Shown here in pieces: positions 10,957 through 19,742 of a stretch of 64,000 bases of DNA (positions are counted from its first letter, which is position 1; every line of letters begins with the position of its first letter). The stretch covers positions 1 to 64,000 of the forward strand of contig WEDG01004642.1 of assembly GCA_017591395.1 (NCBI GenBank), written 5' to 3'. Origin of the DNA: Schistocephalus solidus. Lineage: Eukaryota; Platyhelminthes; Cestoda; Diphyllobothriidea; Diphyllobothriidae. A model generated the notes under the pieces. The model had not been told where the DNA came from, made no database searches, and saw only the letters and a program-made list of their open reading frames with translations. A program made the position numbers and the translations under genes.

Positions 10957-11476
10957 CAGCATTGCAACAATCCCTAAAAATGGTAACAGATTTAATATCG
11001 AAAGCTATGGTGGTGTTCATAGAACAACGATAATCGCCAAAATTCTCGAAAAAAAATTACATTCAAATATTAAATAACTTGACAAACACCAACCTCGTAC
11101 CTCCCTCCCAACATGCCTTCTTACCAAAGAAGTCAGGCCAATCCTTCCATCTAACTTTTCTCGAAATCATTTCCAGCAACAGAGATGAAGGAAATACGGT
11201 GGCCACAGTATACTTCGGTCTAAAAAAAGCCTTCGACAACGCCCCCCATAAAAGGCTTATAACGAAGCTTATAAGCCATGGCATACGTCCTTGCCTACGT
11301 GACATTATCACATCTTACCTCCAAACCCAACATCAAGTAGTGCAAATTTGAAACGTCGCAGACCCATCTGATATTATTACTATTGGAGTGCTACAGGGCA
11401 CCATTTTAGGTCCCCTTCTCTTTGTCATATATATTCATGACCCATTGACCATATCGACCACATTCAACATATTTAT

Positions 11477-11877
11477 ATATGCAGATGATTGTGCCCCCTA
11501 AACGGGCCACGTGGTAGATGCGCTGGACCAACATGGGGGCCACATTAGGGCACGGCAGGCGTTATTCGGGTTGCGCTCCCATAACAAATGCCGAACATGG
11601 AGGTGTGGTGGCATACCTAGGGGCGGCTAGGACTTAAGGGACCCGGCCGCGCCAGCCACCTGCGTCCTCTCCCGCCTCCGGTCTTCTTGACTCTGTCTTG
11701 ACACCGGGCTCAGGTGGGGGAGGAGGAGAGAGTGCGCTAGATGCAGCGCAAGTCTACTATCACTTTAAACTAAATCACGCGCAAGTCACCGTCCCTGCTC
11801 CACTTTCCCATGGAGCATACGGTGGACATCGTCGGACTACGACGGTCGAACTGTCGTCGTGTCGATATGCAGATGAT
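11477..11877 (+). mobile_element. 375-bp GC-rich insert with 13-bp target-site duplication
   Basis: The 13-mer ATATGCAGATGAT occurs at 11,477-11,489 and again at 11,865-11,877. Removing one copy and the 375 bp between restores a continuous YADD-LKL reading of the family D RT. The insert is much more GC-rich than its surroundings. It has no terminal inverted repeats that I can see and no clear A/B boxes. A 13-bp duplication fits target-primed or similar insertion of a short non-autonomous element. The element type is unknown. Confidence 0.65.
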
Positions 11878-12360
11878 CTAAAACTCGCATATTCGTATAG
11901 TGAGCAGACAGTGATTAATAGGCACATTACCATCGCAGTGAATCTCAAAAAGCTTAATTAATGGAGTAACCAATGGTAAAATGCCATTATCACCGACCAA
12001 AACAATCTAATGATCCTTGGTAAAAAAAAAGCTACCCATAATTTTCGGGGATTACGAAATAAAAGAATCACTTTCCATAAAAGACTTAGGACTGAGCTTT
12101 AAAAATACCCTTGACTTAGTCCCCCACGTTAAACGAAGATCATCAAAAGCCACTCGCCTATGCGGATTCATATGTAAAAATTTCACCTCAAGTACTCTAA
12201 AGACACATTTTTTAAACTGTACGCATTAACTCTCCTGGATTACAGCTCAATTTTCTTTGCTATCATACCCTCAGATGGCCGGAAGAAATAAGAAGGCATT
12301 CAAAGACGCTTTACCACATCTTTAACCAAATGGGATGGCATAAAAGGTTCATACATTGAC

Positions 12361-12940
12361 TTATACCTTAGATATAGTCTTCAACCGCTCTGGATCAGAA
12401 GCCTCCCAAATGGTCTCCTTTCCTGTTTAAGGTCACTATTCGGGAATTCGTTCCAGCATTAGAGATGAAGGAAATACGGTAGCAACTTTTCTATCCCGAC
12501 GGATGGGATAGAGGAGAAGGAAAAATGGATTTCCTGGAAAAAACCACTTTGTTCTGGGCTGGCAGAAGACAGCAGATTTATAGCTCATAAACTCCCATCT
12601 ATTTATTTAGGTCTGGGTATTCTCAAACGCTCCGGCCAAAGGCGGAGAGCGTTCTGGGACCTTCTGGCCTGCAACGTAGTTCGTATTGATTGGTCGCATC
12701 TCACGCCAGGTACCCCTCGTGGAAACTTCTTGAAAGTTTGGGCCGCACGCGTGCGTAAGGGCTTCACGCGTGGTCAGTGCAGTTACGCACACTGGTTGGT
12801 TGCCTGGTTAACTACGCGTCTTTCTCAGCCGGCTTGGCCTGTTTCAGTGTGCACATCAGTGCCCTTTCCGCCTTGGGCCGTGACTCGACTGCGGTTCCCG
12901 TCACCGTAACACCTCCCGCTTTAGAAAGGTGGCCCTTATA
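12361..12940. other. GC-rich segment downstream of Gypsy integrase
   Basis: This contains a stray 45-bp match to family D (about 12,440-12,485, 'agagatgaaggaaatacggt'). A CpG-rich stretch from about 12,620 to 12,940 follows, which is probably the 3' part of the minus-strand Gypsy element (end of pol or LTR). No domain is recognisable. Confidence 0.35.
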
Positions 12941-13925
12941 TCGCTTCTTCTTAGGGTCCATGATGAGTTTTTTTCGGCAATTGTGTTTTTATATGGCTCT
13001 TACGGACGGGAAGTGGTGTTGGCCTTGTGTCTACTTTGGGGGTCAGAACCTCAAAAGTGTCACATAGCAAATCGAGGGCTATTTGGCCATCCGTGGTGAA
13101 CCTCCGTCTACGCTGGTTCGCATGTCGTTTAATAAGCCCCGTTGCCATTTCCACCTCGAAGAAAACGCCTCTTAACTTTCTGACAATGCCCTCCACCAAC
13201 GGTTTCTTGCCAGGGTTATAAATTCGGGCAATCACCTCTTCTTCCTCCCGAAAATAGTATTTTGGCTTATGAGAAACTCGAACCTCAGGTTTTAGGTCTG
13301 TTGTCGTACATCAGGTTGTCTGCACAGAAAACATTCGCTGGTGTTTGACCACCACGATCATTTTTCGGGGTGGTTCTGTAGGCCAGAAGGAAAGTGTTGA
13401 GGTAGTCCATTTTAACCCCCGCTTTCCACATCTTTATCGTGGTTCTCTTGAAAGTTTCAACAAAACGTTCTGCTTGAACATTCGAATAGGGATGAAATTG
13501 CGGTGACATCACATGTTGGATTTCCTATTTCTGGCACAACTGTTGGAACACTTATGACGTAAACTGGGTGCCTTTATCCATCACAAAATCTCTGCGTGGA
13601 TGCCATATCTGGAGATAAGTTCTTCCATCTTTCTTGCTGTGACCTCGGCATTGGTGGCCGAGACGTCAAAAATTCTAGCCACTTTAACCATGCGTTGACG
13701 ACTACTAGAAACATTCGGTTTAAAAATGGTTCAGTGTAGTCCATATGGACTCTAGTCCATGGTCTCGTCACCACTGGCCATGGCACGCGTGGTACGTAGG
13801 GTGGGTTCTTAGCGAAACGTAACTTCGAACGAAAGATTGTACATCGTTAGCAATTCCTGGCCAATGTACGTACCTTCGCAAAATGTTTAACTGCATCTTA
13901 TGTTGCCTGGATATACTTGTATTTA
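12941..13925 (-). pseudogene. Ty3/Gypsy-type integrase remnant
   Basis: On the minus strand, the zinc-binding end reads 'RRYVHWPGIANDVQSFVRS' (about 13,880). The catalytic core starts 'PWTRVHMDYTEPFLNRMF' (13,765, first Asp) and continues 'DFVMDKGTQF' (13,590, second Asp) after a frameshift. 'HPYSNVQAERFVETFK' (about 13,490) holds the Glu. The core ends 'LAYRTTPKNDRGGQTPA'. The C-terminal module 'IARIYNPGKKPLVEGIVRK' with 'KRHANQRRRR' (13,230-13,110) resembles the GPY/F-type domain. The two Cys expected after the WPG motif are replaced. No RT, protease or paired LTR was found, so this is a partial dead copy. Confidence 0.8.
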
Positions 13926-14195
13926 TAATTTCGATTGTACATAAATAAGTTCAAAATGCGCTATGCCCGTAACCCTTAAAATATAAAATAGAATATGGAA
14001 GTAAAATCTAGATGTATATTTACTTGAAAGATACCATTCGACTGGCCAGGAAAGCAATATAGTACAAAACCAACGCTTTGCCTATAGCTATAGATAACGA
14101 TTCTGACTATTATTTTACTCCATCATTTATCCCTTAGGGAACCTGTGATTTAATTCCCACTTCTGGAGAAACAATAGTAAAGTAAATATAGTACT

Positions 14196-14590
14196 GCCTA
14201 CTGTATAGTTGCATATTGCTGGCTCTGCAGTCCAAAATCGTCATATTCCTCAGTCGACAGCGAGCAGCCGTTCGCCGACATACCTGCTGTTGCAGAATAC
14301 CGGATCCATAACACTGAACGACGAAGTACTATACCGTGCACCTGCGTCAACCCTTCCCTGTCCTGAACTTTAATCACCATAACACTGAATGGAGAGGTTC
14401 TTCACCGGGCGCCTGTTAACGCGTCCCTGTCCAGAACATTAATTACTCAATAAGCTGAAGTTTTTTCTCCTGAAAACACATGAAACAACGATCAGGAGTT
14501 TTTTTCACTGTCAGCTTGACCCTCTACTGTATATATATATGTTTTTACCTTGCCTGTAAACTGGCAATAAATAAATAAAATAAATAAATA
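14196..14590 (+). mobile_element. LINE family A, diverged 3' end (A4)
   Basis: Only 3'-UTR sequence is present. It has two 'cctgtccagaac'/'cctgtcctgaac' blocks, the hairpin (inner stem CTCCTGA 14,467-14,473 with TCAGGAG 14,492-14,498; outer stem AAGCTGA 14,452-14,458 with TCAGCTT 14,511-14,517), the end 'gcctgtaaactggcaataaa' and a (TAAA/AAATA)n tail to 14,590. Its stem bases differ from A1 and A3 but pairing is kept, so it is a distinct subfamily. Confidence 0.65.
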
Positions 14591-14591
14591 A

Positions 14592-14692
14592 AATAATCAA
14601 AACGAAACTGATGAGGCATCTTGGAGAGAATAACTTGCTAAGTTCATATCAACATGGATTTCCAAGTGGTCGATTCTGCCTCACAAACCTGC
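14592..14692 (+). pseudogene. Short RT fragment, plus strand
   Basis: About 100 bp encode 'MRHLGENNLLSSYQHGFPSG' followed by 'RFCLTNLLSV'. This is the 'HGF-G-SC-TNLL' segment of a CR1/Jockey-type RT. It abuts the 3'-truncated end of the minus-strand family C copy at about 14,692. The family cannot be assigned from so little sequence. Confidence 0.55.
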
Positions 14693-15650
14693 TTTCTGTG
14701 TGTGTGCTTCTCGGAGTGGCAAACAGTTCAAATCGATGGGTCGCATATCAGTGAACTGATTTCGATTTCCCAGACATGGCAGGGTGCATTTGTTTGAGTT
14801 GCAAGACAAGAGCCATTTACGGGACCACTCGTCTAATCGACGAAGATTTTCTTGTAAATCGTATACATTGGGAGCATTGTGGATAAATTTCCAGACTTTT
14901 ATATCGTCCGAAAACATAGCAAAGTAACAGTCCAATTCCTGAACACAATCATTAATGAACAAGAGAAATAGGATCGGTCCGAGCACTGAACCTTGTGGGA
15001 CTCCACTCTCGATGACTGTGCACTTTGATCGCGATCCGCCTGCACAGACCACTTGGGAACGACCAACCAGTAAATTCTTGAACTACGTAAGAAGTTTGCC
15101 TCCAATACCAAACATTTTCAACTTGTAAAGGAGACACTGGTGTGGAACACTATCACAGGCCTTCTGGAAATCAATGTAGGCCACATGCCCAGTGCCTTTT
15201 GCGTCAAGTGCTTTTGTACAGCTTTGCATCGTATAAAGTAAGTTCGTAAAGCACGATCTTCACATACGAAAGCCGTATTGTGCAGTTGCTAAGTTGTTAC
15301 GGGTTTCTAAATAAATCATCAATTCATTTTTGACAACCTTCTCCATAACCTTGCAACAGATCGAGGTCAGGCTGACAGGTCTATAGTTTGAAGCCAATGC
15401 ACGACTTCCACTTTTGTGAAGCGGTGTGATGTGGGCTATTTTCCAGTCGGTAGGATGAATTCCCATATCGAACGATTTCTGGCACAGAAAGGATAGCGGT
15501 TTCGCCAGCTTTCGAGCGAGTTCGAGGAGTAGCTTTGCTGGAATCTCAACGGGGCCACGGGATTCCTTCTTCAAAACCGCCTCTTCTCGAAAGAGCATAT
15601 CCTGAATAATTCTCTTCCGAGATCCAGTATCTCTTATACGGATAGATGCC
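14693..15650 (-). pseudogene. LINE C reverse transcriptase remnant
   Basis: Minus-strand motifs in order are 'DMLFREEAVLKK', 'GPVEIPAKLLLELARKLA', 'DWKIAHITPLHKSGSRA', 'NYRPVSLTSICCKVMEKVV' and 'ATAQYGFRM', followed by a stop. Then come motif A 'VAYIDFQKACDSVPHQCLL' (about 15,190), 'VVCAGGSRSKCTVIESG', 'VPQGSVLGPILFLLFIND' (about 14,960) and motif C 'FSDDIKVWKF' (about 14,915). Motif C has Ser where Ala is usual. A deletion removes part of the 'KSPGPD' loop. In-frame stops at 15,260 and about 15,083 make it inactive. Confidence 0.8.
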
Positions 15651-15689
15651 AGTTAGCAAACATTAAATTTCTGTGGGTAAGAAGACTCG

Positions 15690-16845
15690 AAACCGGTCTC
15701 TGCTAACTGTTTCGCGTTAACTCTAGCCCAAATCTCCCACGAATTAACGCTCTCACTTCGGTAGATTGACCCTATGCCACTCGTAATTCCTCCATGATCA
15801 TTTCACCACCCCTTAGCTCCACAACTAACCGGTCTCAGTTTTTGCCTCCAAATATGATTTCATCTGGAATAATCTTCCACTACAAATTAGGTTGTCGTCC
15901 ACATTAGCTATTTTCAAAACAAAGTTACGCAAACATTTAACTTCGGAAGATATAAAGTCCTTATTATCTGTTTCCTTCCCTAACTCGCAACTTTTGGATT
16001 TCGAAAAGGGTCCTCCTGGTAGTTGAGGCAGCTCCCTTGATATTATAATGGTCACTTATTATATGTCCATCATCCTCTGCAGAGTCAATCTTATATTGGT
16101 CTCTTATTATATGTCCATCATCTTCTGCAGAGTCAATCTTTGCATTTACTTTTTGCCCCCCCTCCTTTTAAAGTAGCATCGCCAAGTCTTGACGACCTTG
16201 GTACTTTCCCCCGCTTTTGCAACCCTGACGATGGTTGCCAGAATCTGTTGATGATCATGGCTGGTTCTGATGTTTTCGTCTCTTTGATTGGTGGACTATG
16301 CAGTCGGCAAGGTCGCATCTCGATGATGATCTCATGACCTCTACTGTCCCCTCTTCGTTTTGACCCTGGTGTCCACGATGAGTTCGTCCTCTCTCACCTC
16401 CACTGGTGGTTAAAAACAGTAGCTCTGACTGCTATATTATCTCTCACACGACAACGAGCGTTCCGAACCCTCATACGTTGTCAGCAACATCACAGCACTA
16501 TCCCATTGCATTAAGCTATTAATTTTTTAGTGAAGCAGTTTTTTTCTCCTATTTTTTTTAAATTGGCGGCTCGCTGAACTCCGCCTCCAATTTAACCGTA
16601 GGAGTTTTTTTTACGGCTTCGTTTCTAGTTCACCGTTTATGTTAAAGATTGTTGACTATTGTTTTAAAAATGGCGAATCGTTCTGAATCGGATATGCCTA
16701 CCATATTGTTCATTTCTGCTGTTAATATGCCTGCTCACATAGTGCAGCAATTATCCACTTTGTATTTATTTATACCGCGATACTAAGTTTGAAATGACGG
16801 GGCTCTCTGGGCCTTAAATATACAATTTATTTATTTAACTAGATG
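15690..16845 (+). mobile_element. LINE family E, RT C-terminus plus 3' UTR (E4)
   Basis: The best family E copy codes for 'VNSSPNLPRINALTSVD', 'ATRNSSMIISPPLSSTTNRS' and the hallmark 'FASKYDFIWNNLPLQI', then 'LAIFKTKLRKHLTSEDIK', to a stop near 16,036. A 3' UTR of about 800 bp follows, with a partial internal duplication ('ttatatgtccatcatc' at about 16,058 and 16,108). The end is 'gggccttaaatatacaattt' plus a TTTA tail. It interrupts family C. Confidence 0.75.
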
Positions 16846-16849
16846 GAAT

Positions 16850-17010
16850 AAAAACAGCTTCTCGGTGAAGACCGACTGAAAGAACTGGGAAAAGTGTTCA
16901 TCTTTGTTTTTATGTTCTGATATCTCGAAACCGTCATCGTTTCTCATAACAGGAATCTGGTTCCTGTTACGTGTGCTTTTTCTTACATAGCTGTAGAACA
17001 ATTTAAATAA
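16850..17010 (-). pseudogene. LINE C linker remnant between insertions
   Basis: The minus strand reads 'KLFYSYVRKSTRNRNQIP', then 'DDGFEISEHKNKDEHFSQFF' and 'QSVFTEKLF'. This is the conserved linker between endonuclease and RT in CR1-like elements. It is the piece of family C left between the A3 and E4 insertions. Confidence 0.7.
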
Positions 17011-17014
17011 TAGT

Positions 17015-17934
17015 AATAGTTGTATTTAATGCCGGTTTACAGGCATTGTCAGCTGAAATATTCAGTGGGTAGAGGCTGGCAGTGAAAAAAAACTCCCGAA
17101 TATATATCATTATAAATGTTTTTCCTATCTTATTGTTATTCAGGAGAAAAAACTGCCACCTGTAAGAATGATCGCAATTCAGATCAGGGAAGGGTCAACG
17201 CAATTGCAGTCTGTATGTAGTCTCTCTGTCTTCGCTAGGAACCGGGATTCTGCCCCAGGCAAGAAGGCATCCGTGTACGGTTGCTAACTGTCTGCCGAAG
17301 AAGTCAGCGGGTGCAGGCTGCAGAGATGGTGCCGTATCCCTTCAAGGTAACACCTGGGATCGGGTTCAGATGCCGCGCACTCCGTCGGACAGGAAAACAG
17401 ATTCTACCGTTGGATTTTTATATTATGGGGAAGTTTATTCCACATGGCCATGGCGTTTACCGAAAAGAACCGTCGATACTTAACTGTGCGAGCTATTGGA
17501 AAAAATAAAAAGACATTGTGATGACTGCTGCGCCGAGGATGGTCAAGCTGCCTCACAGTGGTATGGGGATTAAATGTACGGCTATTAAAAAGCTTAAACA
17601 GCAAAAAGAGTCCCTTTTGCACTCGGCGAAACCATAAGGGATCAATGTTTACAAGCCCACAGCGTTCTTGATACGACAGATTACGGTGCTCCAACGATAA
17701 AATTCTTTTCACGAAGAAGTGCTGGACCGATTCTATTTTCTTCCGTACGCTAGCGCGCAGAAGGCTAAATAGAAACGAGCAGTATTCCAGGCCAGATCTA
17801 ACGTACATTTTATAAAGGCGTAGTCCAATATCAATTGTTTTAAAATTTCGGAGGATAAACCCGGCAGTTCTGCGTGCTTTGGAGACAATCAGGGCACAAT
17901 GCTCTGAAAGATTGAGACTGTTGGAATATGAAAT
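17015..17934 (-). mobile_element. LINE family A, 5'-truncated copy A3 inside family C
   Basis: This minus-strand copy begins at 'ISYSNSLNLSEHC', continues 'RTAGFILRNFKTIDIGLRLY' and 'LEYCSFLFSLLRAS', and ends 'MAMWNKLPHNIKIQ' (about 17,404), followed by the family A 3' UTR and hairpin. The 3' terminus 'taaaccggcattaaataca' is at about 17,030 with a short ACTATT tail. Unlike A1, its coding part is free of stops, so it is a younger copy. Confidence 0.75.
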
Positions 17935-18036
17935 AAGATTGTGAACTGCTCTCTGGAGCAAATCCCTGTCGTAATCCCTTGAACTTTTGAAGATTGAGCT
18001 TTTAACCTTGTTCCTTTGAGTTTTACATGCTTGCAA
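17404..18036 (-). pseudogene. Chimeric C-linker/A-C-terminus open frame (210 codons)
   Basis: The first 34 or so codons ('RNKVKSSIFKSSRDYDRDLL') belong to the family C linker. From about codon 35 the frame is family A RT C-terminus through 'FRRVQKGLFLLFKLFNS' to 'MWNKLPHNIKIQR'. The frame runs across the insertion junction by chance. No catalytic domain is included. A product, if made, would be a thumb/C-terminal fragment. Confidence 0.6.
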
Positions 18037-18079
18037 GGCTAAATTTTCATTGGATCGGCAAAATTTCTTCCAAAGCCTT

Positions 18080-19010
18080 CATTTCCTGTTAGTCTCTCTT
18101 TTTAGATCCCTTGTTAACCACTGTGGTCTGTTAGATATCCTAAGTTGAGATGGCGGACAGTGGCATTTTATAAAATTCAACAAACACTCCTTAAATAAAT
18201 TCAAGTTCTCAGTGACATTCCCGGAGAAGAAAAGATCCCAGTCTATTCGTGATGCCTCAGCTCTCATCTTGCAAGAGTCTCCTCACCATAGATTGGGCCT
18301 GGTTTCATTTATTGCAGATTGCACAGAATATAAACCATACTCCCATGAAATTACGGCATGATCACTTTGAGCAAGTAGAGGTAGGCAGTGTACCTCGTCT
18401 AAACTGTCAGGATCTTAAGTGAAGACGTGATCAAAACAACTAGCCTGTTGTCCTCCACGCGCTCTCGTTGGAACAAATACATGTTGGGTGAAAAGAGCTT
18501 CAAGTTTTGTCTTTAGCAGACGATGATCGAAGGAAAACTTTGAGCTCTGCGCCTGCAGATCGTTCCATCGAATGCTGGGTGCATTGATGTCACCCATGAG
18601 AACAACATCAGGTCGACTACTAGTCTCCTTTATGTTCTCCATTAAACAAGTATCAGCCTTGGTGGTTGTCCCCGGTGGTCGGTAGAGAGTCATGACTTCA
18701 AGGGACTGCGGTCCCTGCGTCTTTATTTTCAGCCAAAAAGCCTCAATACCATTGCTAATCTTCTCCGTCATTTCACACACTGTGAAATCGCTTTTAACAT
18801 ACATCGCAACTCCTCCACCCTGGCGGTGGGTGCGGTCTCTCCTGAACAGCTGGTACCCGGATAAGGCTTCTTCACAATCGCTGATGTTCTGTGACAGCCA
18901 TGTTTTTGTGATTGCTATAATATCGGGAGACAGAACGGCTACCTGAATTCTCAGTTCGTCGAGCTTCGAAAACAGACATTGGGCGTTGGTTTACAGAAAT
19001 TTATGTATGC
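18080..19010 (-). pseudogene. LINE C endonuclease domain
   Basis: The minus-strand order is 'TNAQCLFSKLDELRIQVAVL', 'SPDIIAITKTWLSQ', 'GYQLFRRDRTHRQGGGVAMY' and 'VKSDFTVCEM'. Then come 'LYRPPGTTTKADTCLMENIK', 'DVVLMGDINAPSIRWND', 'FVPTRARGGQQASCFDHVFT' and 'LLAQSDHAVISWE'. These are the EEP endonuclease blocks in order. The catalytic Glu of 'TETW' is Lys here and a stop follows the 'FDHVFT' block, so it is inactive. The frame then runs into the linker ('RPQWLTRDLKRETNRK'). Confidence 0.75.
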
Positions 19011-19249
19011 AGCAGTCAGCAGCGCCAAATTCCGTTTGTCTCGAGTTTGCCAATGCTAATTTGCCGCTGCCATCATGAGCATTGGTTGGTTCCAGAGCAA
19101 TGTTGCGTTTCTCTGTATCACGCGTCCCCTGTAAATCACCTGATTGTTCTCTCCAGTTGCAAGTCTCCTCTGTATTTCTATCACCTATTCGCGGCGTTTC
19201 AAACGTTCTGCTGGAGAGTAGTCCGGCTGAGAAAAACCTGCTTATGAGA

Positions 19250-19742
19250 GTTTCATAGGTTGGTTTTTCTCAAAAGAAGAAGCTTAGCCTCTTCTTTGAA
19301 ATTAAATTAAGATTTTATCGTATGTTTGTACTTCCCATTCTTGAATTTTGCTGTCCTTTCTTCGGTTTAATGAATTAATCTAGTCGTTCAAAAATTGAAA
19401 ATGTCCAAAGACATTTAAAAAAAACTCCTATTTCCGACTCTTTCAACTACTTCCTACTCAACAAGATGGCAGCTAATGAAGATAAAATGTCTTACGGTCA
19501 GGAGACGTGAAGCAGGCTTTTGGCTCCTTTTCCAACTAAATAATGGTTCAACTCTCCCCAAGCTTTCTGTCATTACCCCCGTTAGTCTTCCTTATAACCT
19601 TAGAAATTCTGCACTAATTATACCTCCCCCTACATCCTCCACGTGTAAACGCTCTCTCTTCTTTGCTTCTAGGTATAGTTTTCTTTGGAATAACTTGCCA
19701 ATTGAAATAAGTCGTTAACTAGTCTATCTGCATTCAAACGGA
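19250..19742 (+). mobile_element. LINE family E, RT C-terminal fragment (E5)
   Basis: Plus-strand coding pieces are 'FVLPILEFCCPFFGL' (about 19,326), then 'LLFQLNNGSTLPKLSVITPV', 'LPYNLRNSALIIPPPTSS' and 'FFASRYSFLWNNLPIEISR' (to 19,718). These match E4. It has no 3' UTR and sits head-on against the broken end of A2 at about 19,743. Confidence 0.65.

Larger units (their letters stand above)
10370..12300 (+). pseudogene. LINE D2 reverse transcriptase remnant
   Basis: Recognisable pieces are the linker 'NQIVNLFNKYFSTNYTVEN' (about 10,520), 'SPSYGTDKIPPCII' (10,680, duplicated at about 10,830) and 'PSQHAFLPKKSGQS' (11,105). Motif A 'FGLKKAFDNAPHKRLI' is at about 11,215, 'GVLQGTILGPLLFVIYIHD' at 11,385 and motif C 'FIYADD' at 11,471-11,489. 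Motif C is repeated at the far side of an insert as 'YADDLKLAYSYSEQT' (11,866). The post-RT 'IKESLSIKDLGLSFKNT' follows at 12,060. Frame changes between nearly every piece make it a pseudogene. Confidence 0.75.
9850..12360 (+). mobile_element. LINE family D, copy D2
   Basis: This AT-rich non-LTR retrotransposon is in the plus orientation. It starts within the endonuclease ('ADKPTRGNIILDIILTSD', about 9,940-9,995) and runs through linker, RT and C-terminal region to about 12,360, where homology with D1 ends. It carries an internal 151-bp tandem duplication (10,655-10,956) and a 375-bp foreign insert in the RT active site (11,490-11,864). Many stops and frameshifts show long inactivity. Confidence 0.75.
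14693..19060 (-). mobile_element. LINE family C, split by two later insertions
   Basis: Read on the minus strand, one CR1/Jockey-type element runs as endonuclease (19,010-18,290), linker (to about 17,940), linker continued (about 17,010-16,850) and RT (15,650-14,693). The two gaps are filled by a family A 3' end (17,934-17,015, same strand) and a family E 3' end (15,690-16,845, opposite strand). The linker joins sensibly across the first gap: '...LLQRAVHN' resumes as 'KLFYSYVRKSTRNRNQIP'. The element is older than both insertions and truncated at its own 3' end. Confidence 0.75.
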
